Shown piece after piece: positions 35,471 to 44,600 of a DNA stretch of 64,000 bases (positions are counted from its first letter, which is position 1; each line of letters begins with the position of its first letter). The stretch comes from Paenibacillus glycanilyticus. Lineage in GTDB: Bacteria > Bacillota > Bacilli > Paenibacillales > Paenibacillaceae. A model generated the notes under the pieces. It was given only the letters and a program-made list of their open reading frames with translations. It was not told the origin of the DNA and searched no databases. The position numbers and the translations under genes are program-made. The stretch lies in contig NZ_JAMBNP010000005.1 of NCBI RefSeq assembly GCF_023715145.1, positions 434,001 through 498,000 of the forward strand, given 5' to 3'.

Positions 35471-35938
35471 ATGAAATGCCCATACTGCGATTTTGCCGGT
35501 ACAAAGGTGCTTGATTCCAGGCCAGCGAATGAGAACAAGTCCATCCGCAGACGGCGTGAATGCGAGAAATGCAGCCGCCGTTTTACGACCTTTGAGATGA
35601 TTGAGGAGACTCCTCTAATCGTGATCAAGAAGGATGGCAGCCGGGAGGAATTCAGCCGCGATAAAATTTTGCGCGGTTTGATCCGTGCCTGTGAGAAGCG
35701 TCCGGTCTCGGTCGAACGTCTCGAGGTTATCGTCTCCGAAGTGGAGAAGGAGCTCCGTACGACTGCCCTGGCGGAAGTCGAAAGCCGTGAAATCGGCGAG
35801 ATTGTGATGAGCCAATTGTATCCGGTTGACGAAGTCGCTTATGTGCGCTTTGCATCCGTGTACAGACAGTTCAAGGATATCGATATGTTCATGAAAGAAC
35901 TGAACAGCTTATTGTCCAAGCACCCAATGAACAATTAA
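35471..35938 (+). CDS. nrdR: Transcriptional repressor NrdR
   Basis: The 155-residue protein has an N-terminal zinc ribbon (MKCPYC...CEKCSRRF, four Cys) and an ATP-cone domain ([20 protein letters not shown]). NrdR senses dATP/ATP and represses ribonucleotide reductase genes. I set the start at the second ATG (35471), which gives the family-standard MKCPYC and has GGAG eight bases ahead; GTG 35462 and ATG 35468 are in frame. The neighbourhood near polA, coaE and sporulation genes is usual. Confidence 0.93.
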   Translation: MKCPYCDFAGTKVLDSRPANENKSIRRRRECEKCSRRFTTFEMIEETPLIVIKKDGSREEFSRDKILRGLIRACEKRPVSVERLEVIVSEVEKELRTTALAEVESREIGEIVMSQLYPVDEVAYVRFASVYRQFKDIDMFMKELNSLLSKHPMNN

Positions 35939-35950
35939 CGGCAAGGCGGT

Positions 35951-35980
35951 AGTCCTTCCCTTTCGGGAAGGGCTATTTTT
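35951..35980 (+). terminator. Terminator after nrdR
   Basis: CCTTCCC-tttc-GGGAAGG with flanking AG/CT pairs, then ATTTTT. Confidence 0.7.
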
Positions 35981-35992
35981 GCATTTGCATAG

Positions 35993-36397
<405 letters not shown>

Positions 36398-36423
36398 TTT
36401 TTAAGTGGAGACGAAGGGAAGGA

Positions 36424-36453
36424 TTGACAGCAGTAATTTCCGTATGCTATTAT
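36424..36453 (+). promoter_or_regulatory. Promoter of the tRNA-Ala gene
   Basis: A perfect TTGACA (36424-36429) and TATTAT (36448-36453) are 18 bases apart, ending 18 bases before the tRNA. Confidence 0.75.
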
Positions 36454-36471
36454 TTTGCTATTCTAGCATTT

Positions 36472-36547
36472 GGGGCCATAGCTCAGCTGGGAGAGCGCAT
36501 CGCTGGCAGCGATGAGGTCAGGGGTTCGATCCCCCTTGGCTCCACCA
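36472..36547 (+). tRNA. tRNA-Ala (anticodon GGC)
   Basis: The 76 bases fold into a full cloverleaf: acceptor GGGGCCA/TGGCTCC, D arm GCTC/GAGC, anticodon arm CATCG/CGATG with loop CTGGCAG (anticodon GGC), T arm AGGGG/CCCCT with TTCGATC loop, and an encoded CCA end. It has its own promoter and terminator. The AT-rich segment begins right after it, which makes it a possible island attachment point, though I found no second copy of its 3' end. Confidence 0.95.
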
Positions 36548-36561
36548 TAATAAAAACACTC

Positions 36562-36592
36562 AAAACCCTTGTGTATCAAGGGTTTTTCTTTA
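36562..36592 (+). terminator. Terminator after tRNA-Ala
   Basis: AAAACCCTTG-tgtat-CAAGGGTTTT, perfect stem, then a T-rich tail. The 240 bases after it, up to the next promoter, are AT-rich and hold nothing I can identify. Confidence 0.8.
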
Positions 36593-36831
36593 TTTTTGGC
36601 AAGATAATTATTAGCGGTAAAGTACCTGTATTCAGTAATTGGGGACGGATTGGGGATGAAAAAATATTTGATGCATTTAAGATTTTTTAAAACCGAAATT
36701 TTTATTAGTTAATTTTCAACTGACTCACGAATGTTAATTCAACTCAGTTAGAGATCTGGGCTTGCAAGCAGCAGCTCCAATTTCATTTAACTATTGGGCA
36801 AGGACCCTGTTAGTATTAATAAGTATTTTTC

Positions 36832-36861
36832 TTGAATACCCGATCAGATGTTCGTTATAAT
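36832..36861 (+). promoter_or_regulatory. Sigma-A promoter of the small gene at 36895
   Basis: TTGAAT (36832-36837) and a perfect TATAAT (36856-36861) with 18 bases between. Confidence 0.65.
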
Positions 36862-36894
36862 ATAGCTACTATGACAGGTTAATTGGAGGGGCAT

Positions 36895-37074
36895 ATGTTT
36901 CAGTCTTCAATGAAACTTGATGAAGTAAGAGTAATTGGCAGGGATAGAGCAGTGGAGCAATTGAAGTTCTTGGTGGTACAGCAAATTAGAGCAGCTGGTA
37001 AAGAGGAAAACAATTATAGTCGCTCCATAGAAGAAAATGATCAAGACTTAATAGTAGCTGCAATTCCAAAGTAG
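36895..37074 (+). CDS. Small hypothetical protein, probably cut short by a frameshift
   Basis: The 59-residue protein (MFQSSMKLDEVRVIGRDRAVEQL...) has no family I recognise. TTGGAGGGG lies 5 bases before ATG 36895 and a good promoter sits 34 bases further up, so it is likely expressed. Right at its stop (37072) a frame one base back stays open to 37217 and reads VGLDTKPLFKAVRFNIEVV. Restoring one A in the CCAAAG run would join both parts into about 107 residues. The gene is AT-rich compared with the housekeeping region to its left. A terminator follows at 37222. Confidence 0.5.
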   Translation: MFQSSMKLDEVRVIGRDRAVEQLKFLVVQQIRAAGKEENNYSRSIEENDQDLIVAAIPK

Positions 37075-37221
37075 GTTTAGATACAAAACCGCTGTTTAAA
37101 GCTGTGAGATTTAATATAGAAGTAGTAGCAGAACATCAAAAAGTTATAGAAAGACTTAGCATATACTACATAATCAGTAGTAGGATAATTGAAGGTTATG
37201 TTATAAAGCTCACATAACCAC

Positions 37222-37254
37222 AAAACAGGCCTCATTCAGAGGTCTGTTTTTTGT
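37222..37254 (+). terminator. Terminator before the two-component operon
   Basis: AAAACAG-CCTC pairs with GAGG-CTGTTTT around ATTCA with one mismatch each side, then more Ts. It follows the extended reading frame ending at 37217. Confidence 0.7.
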
Positions 37255-37260
37255 TTTCTC

Positions 37261-37279
37261 ATTTCATAATAATTTCATA
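37261..37279 (+). promoter_or_regulatory. Direct-repeat operator ahead of the response regulator
   Basis: ATTTCATA occurs at 37261 and again at 37272, an 11-base step, with a degenerate third copy at 37283. OmpR-family regulators bind such repeats. The same string starts the region upstream of the secreted protein gene (39340). Confidence 0.5.
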
Positions 37280-37328
37280 GTTTATTGATATATTTAAGAT
37301 CTATGAATTTTGCAGGAGGTAAGATAAA

Positions 37329-38018
37329 ATGCGCGTCTTGCTTGCGGAGGACGATGAAACGCTTGGTGAGTTAACAGAGCATCAACTGAAGCGAAGATAC
37401 CATGTTGTAGATTGGGTAAAGGATGGCTCTCAAGCTAAAGAAGTCATAACAAAAGGTCATTATGATGTCTATGTGCTGGATTGGATGCTTCCCGAGATGA
37501 CTGGAATTGAACTAGTCAGGGAGATTCGAAGTAAGGATGATCACACCCCAATTCTGCTTTTGACAGCAAGAGATGCTGTACAAGACAGGGTGGAAGGACT
37601 GCATGCTGGTGCAGATGACTACATGATAAAACCTTTTGCATTTGAAGAACTGGAGGCACGGCTTATCGCTTTATTCCGTCGTCAGGAACGTGGTTATCAA
37701 TCGGATATAATATCGCTTGGGGATATAACGGCACATTTGAACAAATTGGAAGTAAACCGTGGAGGGGTGGCAATTTCACTTACGAGGCGCGAGTTTCAAT
37801 TGCTTGTCTGTTTGATGCGTCATGCTGGACAAGTCTTGTCACGCGAGCAACTGCTTGATCATGTATGGGGGATCGGCTCAGATGTTACCCTAAACGTCGT
37901 TGATGCCACCATCAAACTACTTCGGAAGAAATTGGATGGGCCCTTTGAGTCGAGAAGCATTCAAAGTGTATATGGTGCTGGCTATCGGCTGACAGTGGGC
38001 GGGGGCACACATGTTTAA
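37329..38018 (+). CDS. OmpR-family response regulator
   Basis: The 229-residue protein has a receiver domain with acidic EDDE pocket, phospho-acceptor Asp in VYVLDWMLPEM and Lys in DYMIKPFAF, and a C-terminal winged helix (LTRREFQLLVCLM, VWGIGSDVTLNVVDATIKLLRKKL, VYGAGYRLTV). GCAGGAGG lies 10 bases before ATG 37329. It overlaps the kinase gene by 8 bases, so the two are coupled. Direct repeats ahead of it suggest autoregulation. It is not close enough to a named Bacillus regulator for a symbol. Confidence 0.88.
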   Translation: MRVLLAEDDETLGELTEHQLKRRYHVVDWVKDGSQAKEVITKGHYDVYVLDWMLPEMTGIELVREIRSKDDHTPILLLTARDAVQDRVEGLHAGADDYMIKPFAFEELEARLIALFRRQERGYQSDIISLGDITAHLNKLEVNRGGVAISLTRREFQLLVCLMRHAGQVLSREQLLDHVWGIGSDVTLNVVDATIKLLRKKLDGPFESRSIQSVYGAGYRLTVGGGTHV

Positions 38019-39348
38019 ACAAACAAGAACACGTCTAACGCGTGAATTCTCACTAACCGTAGGTATTATCTTGATGATAACTGCGTTTTTTTCGCTATGG
38101 ATGGTACAGAATATGCTGACGACGACAGAGGATAATCAGCTTACGACGTTAAGCGGTCAGTACGAATCAGAATTGCAAAAGCTGTTGGACTCACCAAAAG
38201 GTGATGTCTTGTTCGATTCTTATGAGAATCCAGAAAAGGGTTATGCTCCCTCAGGCTTGCAATTGAATCAAATGGCATGGTTAGTTGATCCGAATGGGCA
38301 AATCATTTTTGAATCCCCTTCGGCAAATAAACTGGGTTTAAATGATGAAGCGGCAGAAGTGGTTTTTCCTAAGAATGCGTTATTGCCAAGTGTTCTCGAA
38401 AAACCTGCTCATGACTATCATAATGTTCGAGCGAATGGTCGCACCTTTCGAATGGGAGGGTTGGTCATATCAAGCGGGAAGCTCAATGAATATAGGATTA
38501 TTGTCGCACAGGAAATAACGAATGATGCTGTACTGATAACGCAATTAAGATGGGCGTTCGCGGGGCTTGCTCTTGTTCTGCTGATAGCTGGCGGAATTGC
38601 AGGTTATTTGTTAGCTGGCCGGGCCATGAAACCGATCGCGAATGCTTTCCAAAGGCAGGAGCAATTCACCAGTGACGCGTCTCATGAGCTCCGAACACCT
38701 CTAAGTATATTGAGATCCGCTTATGAAGTGCTTGATGAGCAAAGTGATAAGCTTCCGGAGTTTCATCGTCATGTACTTATGAAGTCGGGGCGGGAAATTC
38801 ATCATATGAGCCGGCTTGTTGAAAATCTGCTTATACTTGCACGCAGCGACAGTGGTCGGATTGAGCTAGCGGTCTCACGTTTCTCTTTGTGGTATACCAT
38901 TAACCAAGTCATTGAGCAGCTTCAACCGATCGCATCTTCGAAGAATGTATCTCTGGGATGGGATGCCAGCCAAGGGAGAGCTGCAGAGGACAATGTAATG
39001 ATTCAGGCGGATGAAGTGAGAATAAGGCAGCTAATCCTCATCCTGGTTGAAAATGGGATACAGTACAATCGTGAAGGCGGCAGGGTAATGGTTGGATTGA
39101 ATGTGAGCACACAGGAGACGTCCTTCACGGTAAGGGATACGGGGATCGGGATCGAGAATGAGCATTTGCCACGTATATTTGAACGGTTTTACCGCATGGA
39201 TAAAGCCCGCACGCGTCGTTCCGAAGGAACGGGACTTGGACTTGCGATTGCTAAACAAATTGTGGATGCTCATCACGCAAAGATTGAAGTGTGGACTCAG
39301 CCGCAGACAGGAACAACATTTAGGGTAACCCTTCCGAATATTTCATAA
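38011..39348 (+). CDS. Membrane sensor histidine kinase
   Basis: The 445-residue kinase has membrane segments at about 15-35 (EFSLTVGIILMITAFFSLWMV) and 178-200 (AFAGLALVLLIAGGIAGYLLAG), enclosing an extracytoplasmic sensor of about 140 residues. The H-box is FTSDASHELRTPLSILRSAYE; the ATPase has VENGIQYNREGG, DTGIGIENEHLP and GTGLGLAIAKQIV. No HAMP domain is obvious between the second membrane segment and the H-box. It is coupled to the regulator at 37329 and followed 78 bases later by a secreted repeat protein that may be its output or its sensed partner. Confidence 0.87.
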   Translation: MFKQTRTRLTREFSLTVGIILMITAFFSLWMVQNMLTTTEDNQLTTLSGQYESELQKLLDSPKGDVLFDSYENPEKGYAPSGLQLNQMAWLVDPNGQIIFESPSANKLGLNDEAAEVVFPKNALLPSVLEKPAHDYHNVRANGRTFRMGGLVISSGKLNEYRIIVAQEITNDAVLITQLRWAFAGLALVLLIAGGIAGYLLAGRAMKPIANAFQRQEQFTSDASHELRTPLSILRSAYEVLDEQSDKLPEFHRHVLMKSGREIHHMSRLVENLLILARSDSGRIELAVSRFSLWYTINQVIEQLQPIASSKNVSLGWDASQGRAAEDNVMIQADEVRIRQLILILVENGIQYNREGGRVMVGLNVSTQETSFTVRDTGIGIENEHLPRIFERFYRMDKARTRRSEGTGLGLAIAKQIVDAHHAKIEVWTQPQTGTTFRVTLPNIS

Positions 39349-39358
39349 TCCTTTCAGA
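39340..39358 (+). promoter_or_regulatory. Direct-repeat operator ahead of the secreted repeat protein
   Basis: TTTCATA (39341-39347) and TTTCAGA (39352-39358) are 11 bases apart, like the pair at 37261. The site overlaps the kinase stop codon. A TATACC at 39373 may be the -10. Confidence 0.4.
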
Positions 39359-39426
39359 TTGTTTTCTTATCTTATACCACGTAGCCTTCCGAGGAAGGCA
39401 ATTATAAAAAAGGCAGGGATAAATCA

Positions 39427-40821
39427 ATGAAGAGAAATTGGAAGCTCGCAGGCGCAGCGCTATTGGTCGCGATTGCAGTACCGGTATCCGCTTATGCAGC
39501 TGACAACAGCCAGAACAGTAAATCACAAGAGAAAGTAAGCTATGCAGATGCTCAAACAAAGCAGACTGGAAAGCAAGAAGACACAGTCAAAGGCAATAAG
39601 TTAAACCTGGATGTGCTGGAAATCGCTAAATCCAAGCTTGGTCTGGATCAAGCAGCATTCGAGCAAGCTCAGAAAGCCGGAAAGTCACTGGCAGACATCG
39701 CAAAAGAAAAAGGCAAAGAGCTTCAACTGCTGATTGATGATCTGACTAAAGAAATCAGTGCTGCGATTCTGGTCAATCTTGATACTGAAAAACTCACTGA
39801 TCAGGAGAAGGAGAACGTACAGAAGAAGGCTTCCATGGAGGCAGGACGGATCCTCAATGAACCGCTTAATAAAGAAAATGTTAAACAAGAGGGTAAAGAT
39901 TGGAATCTGGCGGCGGCGCTTGAGCTAATCGGAATCGACAAAGCTGCTTTTGCCGAGCAGGTTCATTCAGGCCAATCATTCGTTGATATTGCAAAAGCCC
40001 ACAATATATCCCGCCAGCAGCTGATCGATGCTCTAGTGTCTGATGTGATCTCTAAAATGGATGATCTTAAGGCGAACGGAGATCTAACACAGGAGCAGGC
40101 AGATAAGAAGAGGCAAGCAATACTTAAAGAAGTAGAAGATTTCGTCGACCATACACAGGTGCTGTTCGCTAAGAAGGAGAGCTCTGCAGCGGTACAGGGG
40201 AAACAGGATAAGCAGATCCGAGCTGAAGGGATTAGAATTGATTTTCAACAAATCGCTGCAACTAAGCTTGGTTTAGATAAAGAAGCTTTCCAGAAAGCGC
40301 TTGAGGCTGATAAGTCGTTAGCTGATATTGCGCAAGAGCAAGGTAAAGAGGTTCAGCCGTTGATTGATGAGCTGACAGGGGAAATTAGTGAGGAGATCCA
40401 GGTTAAGAGCACGAAGAGTCTTACGGATGAAGAGAAGGAGAACGTGCATAAAAAAGCAGCAATAGAAGCTGAGCGGGTATTCAAGACTCCTCTAAACAAG
40501 GAGCAAGAAGTGAGGGAGCAGGGATTTGGTCAATATAATATGCAAGCGGCTTTCGAGCTGTTAGGCATTGAAAAAACGACCTTCGCCGAACAAGTTCAAG
40601 CAGGTAAATCATTTGTGGATATCGCTAAGGACCATGGCGTATCCCGTCAGAAGCTCATTGATACATTAATGTCCGACTTTACTGCCAAAATTGCTGCATT
40701 ACAAGCAAAAGGCGATATTACACAAGATCAAGCAAATCAGAAAAAGCAAGCTGTGCTGAAAGAAGTTGAGGATTTTGTTGATCATACACAGACAAAATTT
40801 GAGTTAGAAGAGAAGAAATAA
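39427..40821 (+). CDS. Secreted protein with four alpha-helical 'GKSLADIAKEKG' repeats
   Basis: In this 464-residue protein residues 1-25 are a signal peptide (LAGAALLVAIAVPVSAYAAD). Two related modules alternate as A-B-A-B. A modules (about 48-140 and 270-365) read LGLDxxAFxxA-GKSLADIA-QxLIDxLT. B modules (about 158-250 and 378-460) read ELxGIxKxxFAEQV-SFVDIAK-SRQxLID, then LTQEQADKKRQAILKEVEDFVDHT. The two halves are close copies, so an internal duplication occurred. Such repeats are found in exported proteins of unknown function in Firmicutes and Actinobacteria. Charged, helical and without anchor motif, it may act outside the membrane with the adjacent kinase. GGGATAAATCA is a weak ribosome-site region before ATG 39427. 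Confidence 0.7.
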   Translation: MKRNWKLAGAALLVAIAVPVSAYAADNSQNSKSQEKVSYADAQTKQTGKQEDTVKGNKLNLDVLEIAKSKLGLDQAAFEQAQKAGKSLADIAKEKGKELQLLIDDLTKEISAAILVNLDTEKLTDQEKENVQKKASMEAGRILNEPLNKENVKQEGKDWNLAAALELIGIDKAAFAEQVHSGQSFVDIAKAHNISRQQLIDALVSDVISKMDDLKANGDLTQEQADKKRQAILKEVEDFVDHTQVLFAKKESSAAVQGKQDKQIRAEGIRIDFQQIAATKLGLDKEAFQKALEADKSLADIAQEQGKEVQPLIDELTGEISEEIQVKSTKSLTDEEKENVHKKAAIEAERVFKTPLNKEQEVREQGFGQYNMQAAFELLGIEKTTFAEQVQAGKSFVDIAKDHGVSRQKLIDTLMSDFTAKIAALQAKGDITQDQANQKKQAVLKEVEDFVDHTQTKFELEEKK

Positions 40822-40831
40822 GGTAAGGATG

Positions 40832-40857
40832 AAGGCTGCCGATGGCGGCCTTTTTTA
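40832..40857 (+). terminator. Terminator after the secreted repeat protein
   Basis: AAGGC-T-GCC pairs with GGC-GGCCTT around a 4-base loop, followed by TTTTTT. Confidence 0.75.
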
Positions 40858-41669
40858 ATTAGCAGAGGCTTTTAAGTCGTCAGAATTTACAAGAATAGTA
40901 GAAAACTCACCTTGATGAGAAGGGCTAAATCAGCCGTGTACTCTAGCGAATGCAATTGATAAATCCCTCTGATGAGCTTTTCTGCCACGGATAGAATCCG
41001 ACGGCATTTACGTTAATCTAAAAGCAACAATAGATGTTATTATATATCATACAAGTAACAACAAATGTAATATCTACTTAATGAATAACGCCGTTGAATG
41101 TTACTTAATTGATAATTATTTTTATGAAAATGTAAATAAAATTAATATATTGACGCTTTATAGGCTGCCAATATATAATCTACTCGAAATTTGTTATTTT
41201 TAAGTCATATTACATTACACAACTTGGTAGTTTTTGTTGCTTTATAGGCAGTTCTTGTCTCGTCGCAACAAAGGCATTGTCCAAGCCTCGGAGGTGGTAG
41301 GATTTCCAGTACTATGTCTATCCGTATTTAACGGTTTATTTTATGCTTCGAGTTGCTCACGACAAAACAAACAGATTAATGATTCTCCCGTACTCTCAGG
41401 CTGTGCCTTCATATACTCAGCCTAGGCTCCTGCCGCACTCCCTCCTAAATGTACTATGCGAATAATTGCAAAAGTGCTGCGCTGCTTTTCCGATGTGCTT
41501 GACAAATCGACGAAAAAGAGATGCATTCTTTTCTATCCATTTCAACTTGCCCGCTTTACACACTTGGCGTACCTCGCAAATTAGTCGTTCATACATACCA
41601 CACACCTACTTGGTTTCCGACGTCACGTTCGAAAATTCCGTCTAAATACATGACAGAAGGAGCAAAAAC
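40858..41669. other. Long AT-rich non-coding region and leader of the subtilase cluster
   Basis: I see no convincing gene in these 812 bases. The only plausible promoter is at 41150-41179, which would give a leader of about 480 bases. A minus-strand frame at 41417-41605 (MCGMYERLICEVRQVCK...) has no family I know and a poor ribosome site. A plus-strand frame at 41234-41425 looks random. The region could hold a regulatory RNA or the remains of a lost gene. Confidence 0.45.
41150..41179 (+). promoter_or_regulatory. Candidate sigma-A promoter of the subtilase cluster
   Basis: TTGACG (41150-41155) and a perfect TATAAT (41174-41179) are 18 bases apart, about 490 bases before the first protease gene. 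Confidence 0.55.
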
Positions 41670-44600
41670 TTGAAAAGAAAAGCAGCGAAACGTTCTTTCG
41701 CGATCATTCTATCCGCGTTATTAACGCTGTTGCTCTTCCCTCTAACCCTCTATGCGGAGGCGGATATGTTCGAGGGGACGAAATCCGAATTGCCCGTATC
41801 ACAGGTCGGCGCTCCGCATCTTGACATCTCGCCGGATGTGACCGCGAGCAATCGAATCATCGTTAGATACAAGGATAACGCCAACCGGAGTGAAATCCGT
41901 TCGGCAACCGAGGCGGAGCGTTTCGAGCCGCTCTCAAGGCTCAATATGGAGGTTCTTGATTTGGCTCCTGGCGCGGATGCCGGCAGCGTTGTTGCGCGCC
42001 TAAACGCAAACCCGGACGTGCTGTACGCCGAGCCAGACATAAAAATTCGCAAGCATGCCACGAAACCCAAAGACGCTTCCCGTGACAGCACCTCCATCGA
42101 TGAGGGACAGGCCGCGAAATCGGCAGTCTCCACCGTTACCCCTTTCTATCCAAGCGATCCGTTGTTCCCTTCCCAATGGGGCTTGCACAATGAAGGACAA
42201 AGCATAGAGGGTTCTTATGGCAGTTACGACGTTGACATTGACGCGCCGGAGGCATGGGGCTATACGAAAGGGAAGCAGGAGACAATCGTCGCTATTTTGG
42301 ACACGGGCGTAGATGTCAATCATCCGGACCTGGCCGATAATGTATGGCGAAATCCGGATGAAATTCCGAGCAACGGCATTGACGATGATGCCAACGGATT
42401 TATAGACGATTATTACGGCTGGAATTTTTATCAGATGAACAACGAGCCGTACAGCATTTATGACGATGACTTTTACGGCACGCAAATTGCCGGCATTCTC
42501 GCCGCGAAGGATAACGGTCTTGGAATTACCGGCGTCGCGCCCGGCATCCGCTTTATGCCGCTCAAGATAATGGGTTACGACGGGGGCTACGTCTCCGATG
42601 CCTTGAACGCAATTGATTACGCCGAAAGAATGGGCGTGAAAATCGTGAACATCAGCTGGTCGACGGAAACGTTCAGCCATGCCCTGAAGGATGCGATCGA
42701 TGCTTCGGACATGCTGTTCATCGCGAGCGCCGGCGACGATTACGTAAACATCAACAAAGACATCTTCCCTGAATATCCAGCGGCGTACGACAGCGACAAC
42801 GTGTTGTCGGTCGCCGGCATCGACATGCATGGCGGCTTCAGAAACGCCTATGGCATCAAGTCCGTCGATCTCGCCGCGCCGAGCGACAAGATTATTACAA
42901 CCCTTCCGACTCGCGATCCGGGTATCGGTGCAGAAATCGATAACGGTACCTACAAGGCGATTTACAACGAATTGGGCTTCGAAGGCATGTGGACCGGGGA
43001 TCCCTCGGTAATCGGGAGCCGCCAGGACGGATTTAATCGCGCGCTGAATTATTTGGGTAAACAGGACGGAAGCTCTTCATCCATTCTATTAGTCAGCGAT
43101 GAAGAACTGCCCGAACAAAGCGATCTCAGCGTGCTTCGGAAGTACAAAGCCCTTCTGGACGCGACGGATGCCCGTTACGATGTCGTCAAGGTTGCGCCAG
43201 GCGCAAACGGGCCTTCGCTAGAAGAGCTGAAGCCCTATGATATCGTAATTTGGTTTACCGGCTACGGAACCGGCTCCTCCCCAGACGGTCTGCCGACGAC
43301 CCTGCTGCGCAATGCGGACCAGACCAATTTAACGGCGTATTTGAACGGCGGGGGCCGTCTGATGCTGACGGGGGATGGGGCGCTGACTAACATTGAAACC
43401 AGCGATTTCGTAAGTAACGTCCTGCATCTGGACTTCGTGCGGTACGACTTCTTCCGCGGCAGCGGTGATTACAGCCGTTGGCGCGCTGCCGACGGGCAGG
43501 CCGGCACGATCTACGAAGGCGGGCATTACGATATTTCGGCGCGCGTATATGCCGATTACAAATCCAACGACGACAGCGTGACCCATATAAATTTGAAGGC
43601 TTCGATGGACGATTACGACTATGATAACGGCGCGTATATGGCACCGGCCTTTGTTTCCGGCGTAGCAGCCCTCGTTCTCGGTCAGGATCCGACGCTTGAC
43701 GCCAAGTCGGTCAAAGAGCGCGTCATCGTAGCCGGCAAGCATCTGGAATCCCTTTGGAATCCGGAAAGCCAGGATTACATGAACAACGGCCGCATAGTCG
43801 ACGCGGTGAGGGCGGTTAGTGACGACGACGTACCCGGCAAGCTGTTGAAGCCGCTGCAGACGGATTCGCTCGATCAGGCCTCCGGCGACATGCAAGACAT
43901 CTACTACGTGCATTTGAATGCGGGCGATACATTAAATCTATCGCTGACGAGCGACGCTGCTAGTTTCGCGCTAGCGCTCTATAATTCCGATTTGAAGTCG
44001 GTGCTTGATTGGGACGCGCAGGAAAAGGTAGTAGGCTATGCCATGATGAACGGCGCGCCGGCAACGATTTCCTATCAAGCCGACAGGACGGGCTATTATT
44101 ACGTGGGCGTCTTCTTCACCGGCAGCTCCGGTGATTATACGCTGGGCATGAATACGGATTCCGTCAGCACGAAAGGCAATTACGAAGATACCGATCTCGC
44201 TATTAAGTTCGATGGTCCATGGAGCGAAAAAGCGGCAGCCGGCTACTCCGGGGGCACGATTAAAACCATCGACGCAACGGGAAGCGCGAAGTTCGCATTC
44301 ACTGGCAGCATGATCGAATTAACGGCACTCAAGAACGATTCGATGGGTATAGCGGACATATACGTGGACGGCGTCAAAGCGGCTTCGCCTTCGTTGTACA
44401 GCAAGACAACGCAAGCCAAGCAGTCCGTGTTCAAACAATCGCTGCGCTATGGCTACCATACGGTTGAAGTGGCATGGACGGGAAAAGCGGATCCGGCCGC
44501 GAAGCGGACCGTACATGCGATCAACGTCGACGCTCTGGTCGTTGGCGACAGCGACGCCTTTGCGTCCGTCATGGAAGAGTCGGATGCGGCATTTACGTTT

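Noticed and set aside
36424..36690. Plus-strand frame spanning the tRNA
   Set aside because: It translates the promoter, tRNA-Ala and terminator.
36895..37217. Programmed frameshift in the small gene
   Set aside because: The site CCAAAG is not a slippery heptamer and no downstream stem is evident; base loss or a sequencing error is simpler.
41234..41605. Two short frames (plus 41234-41425, minus 41417-41605) in the leader region
   Set aside because: Poor ribosome sites, no family, no codon pattern and overlapping opposite frames; most likely random.
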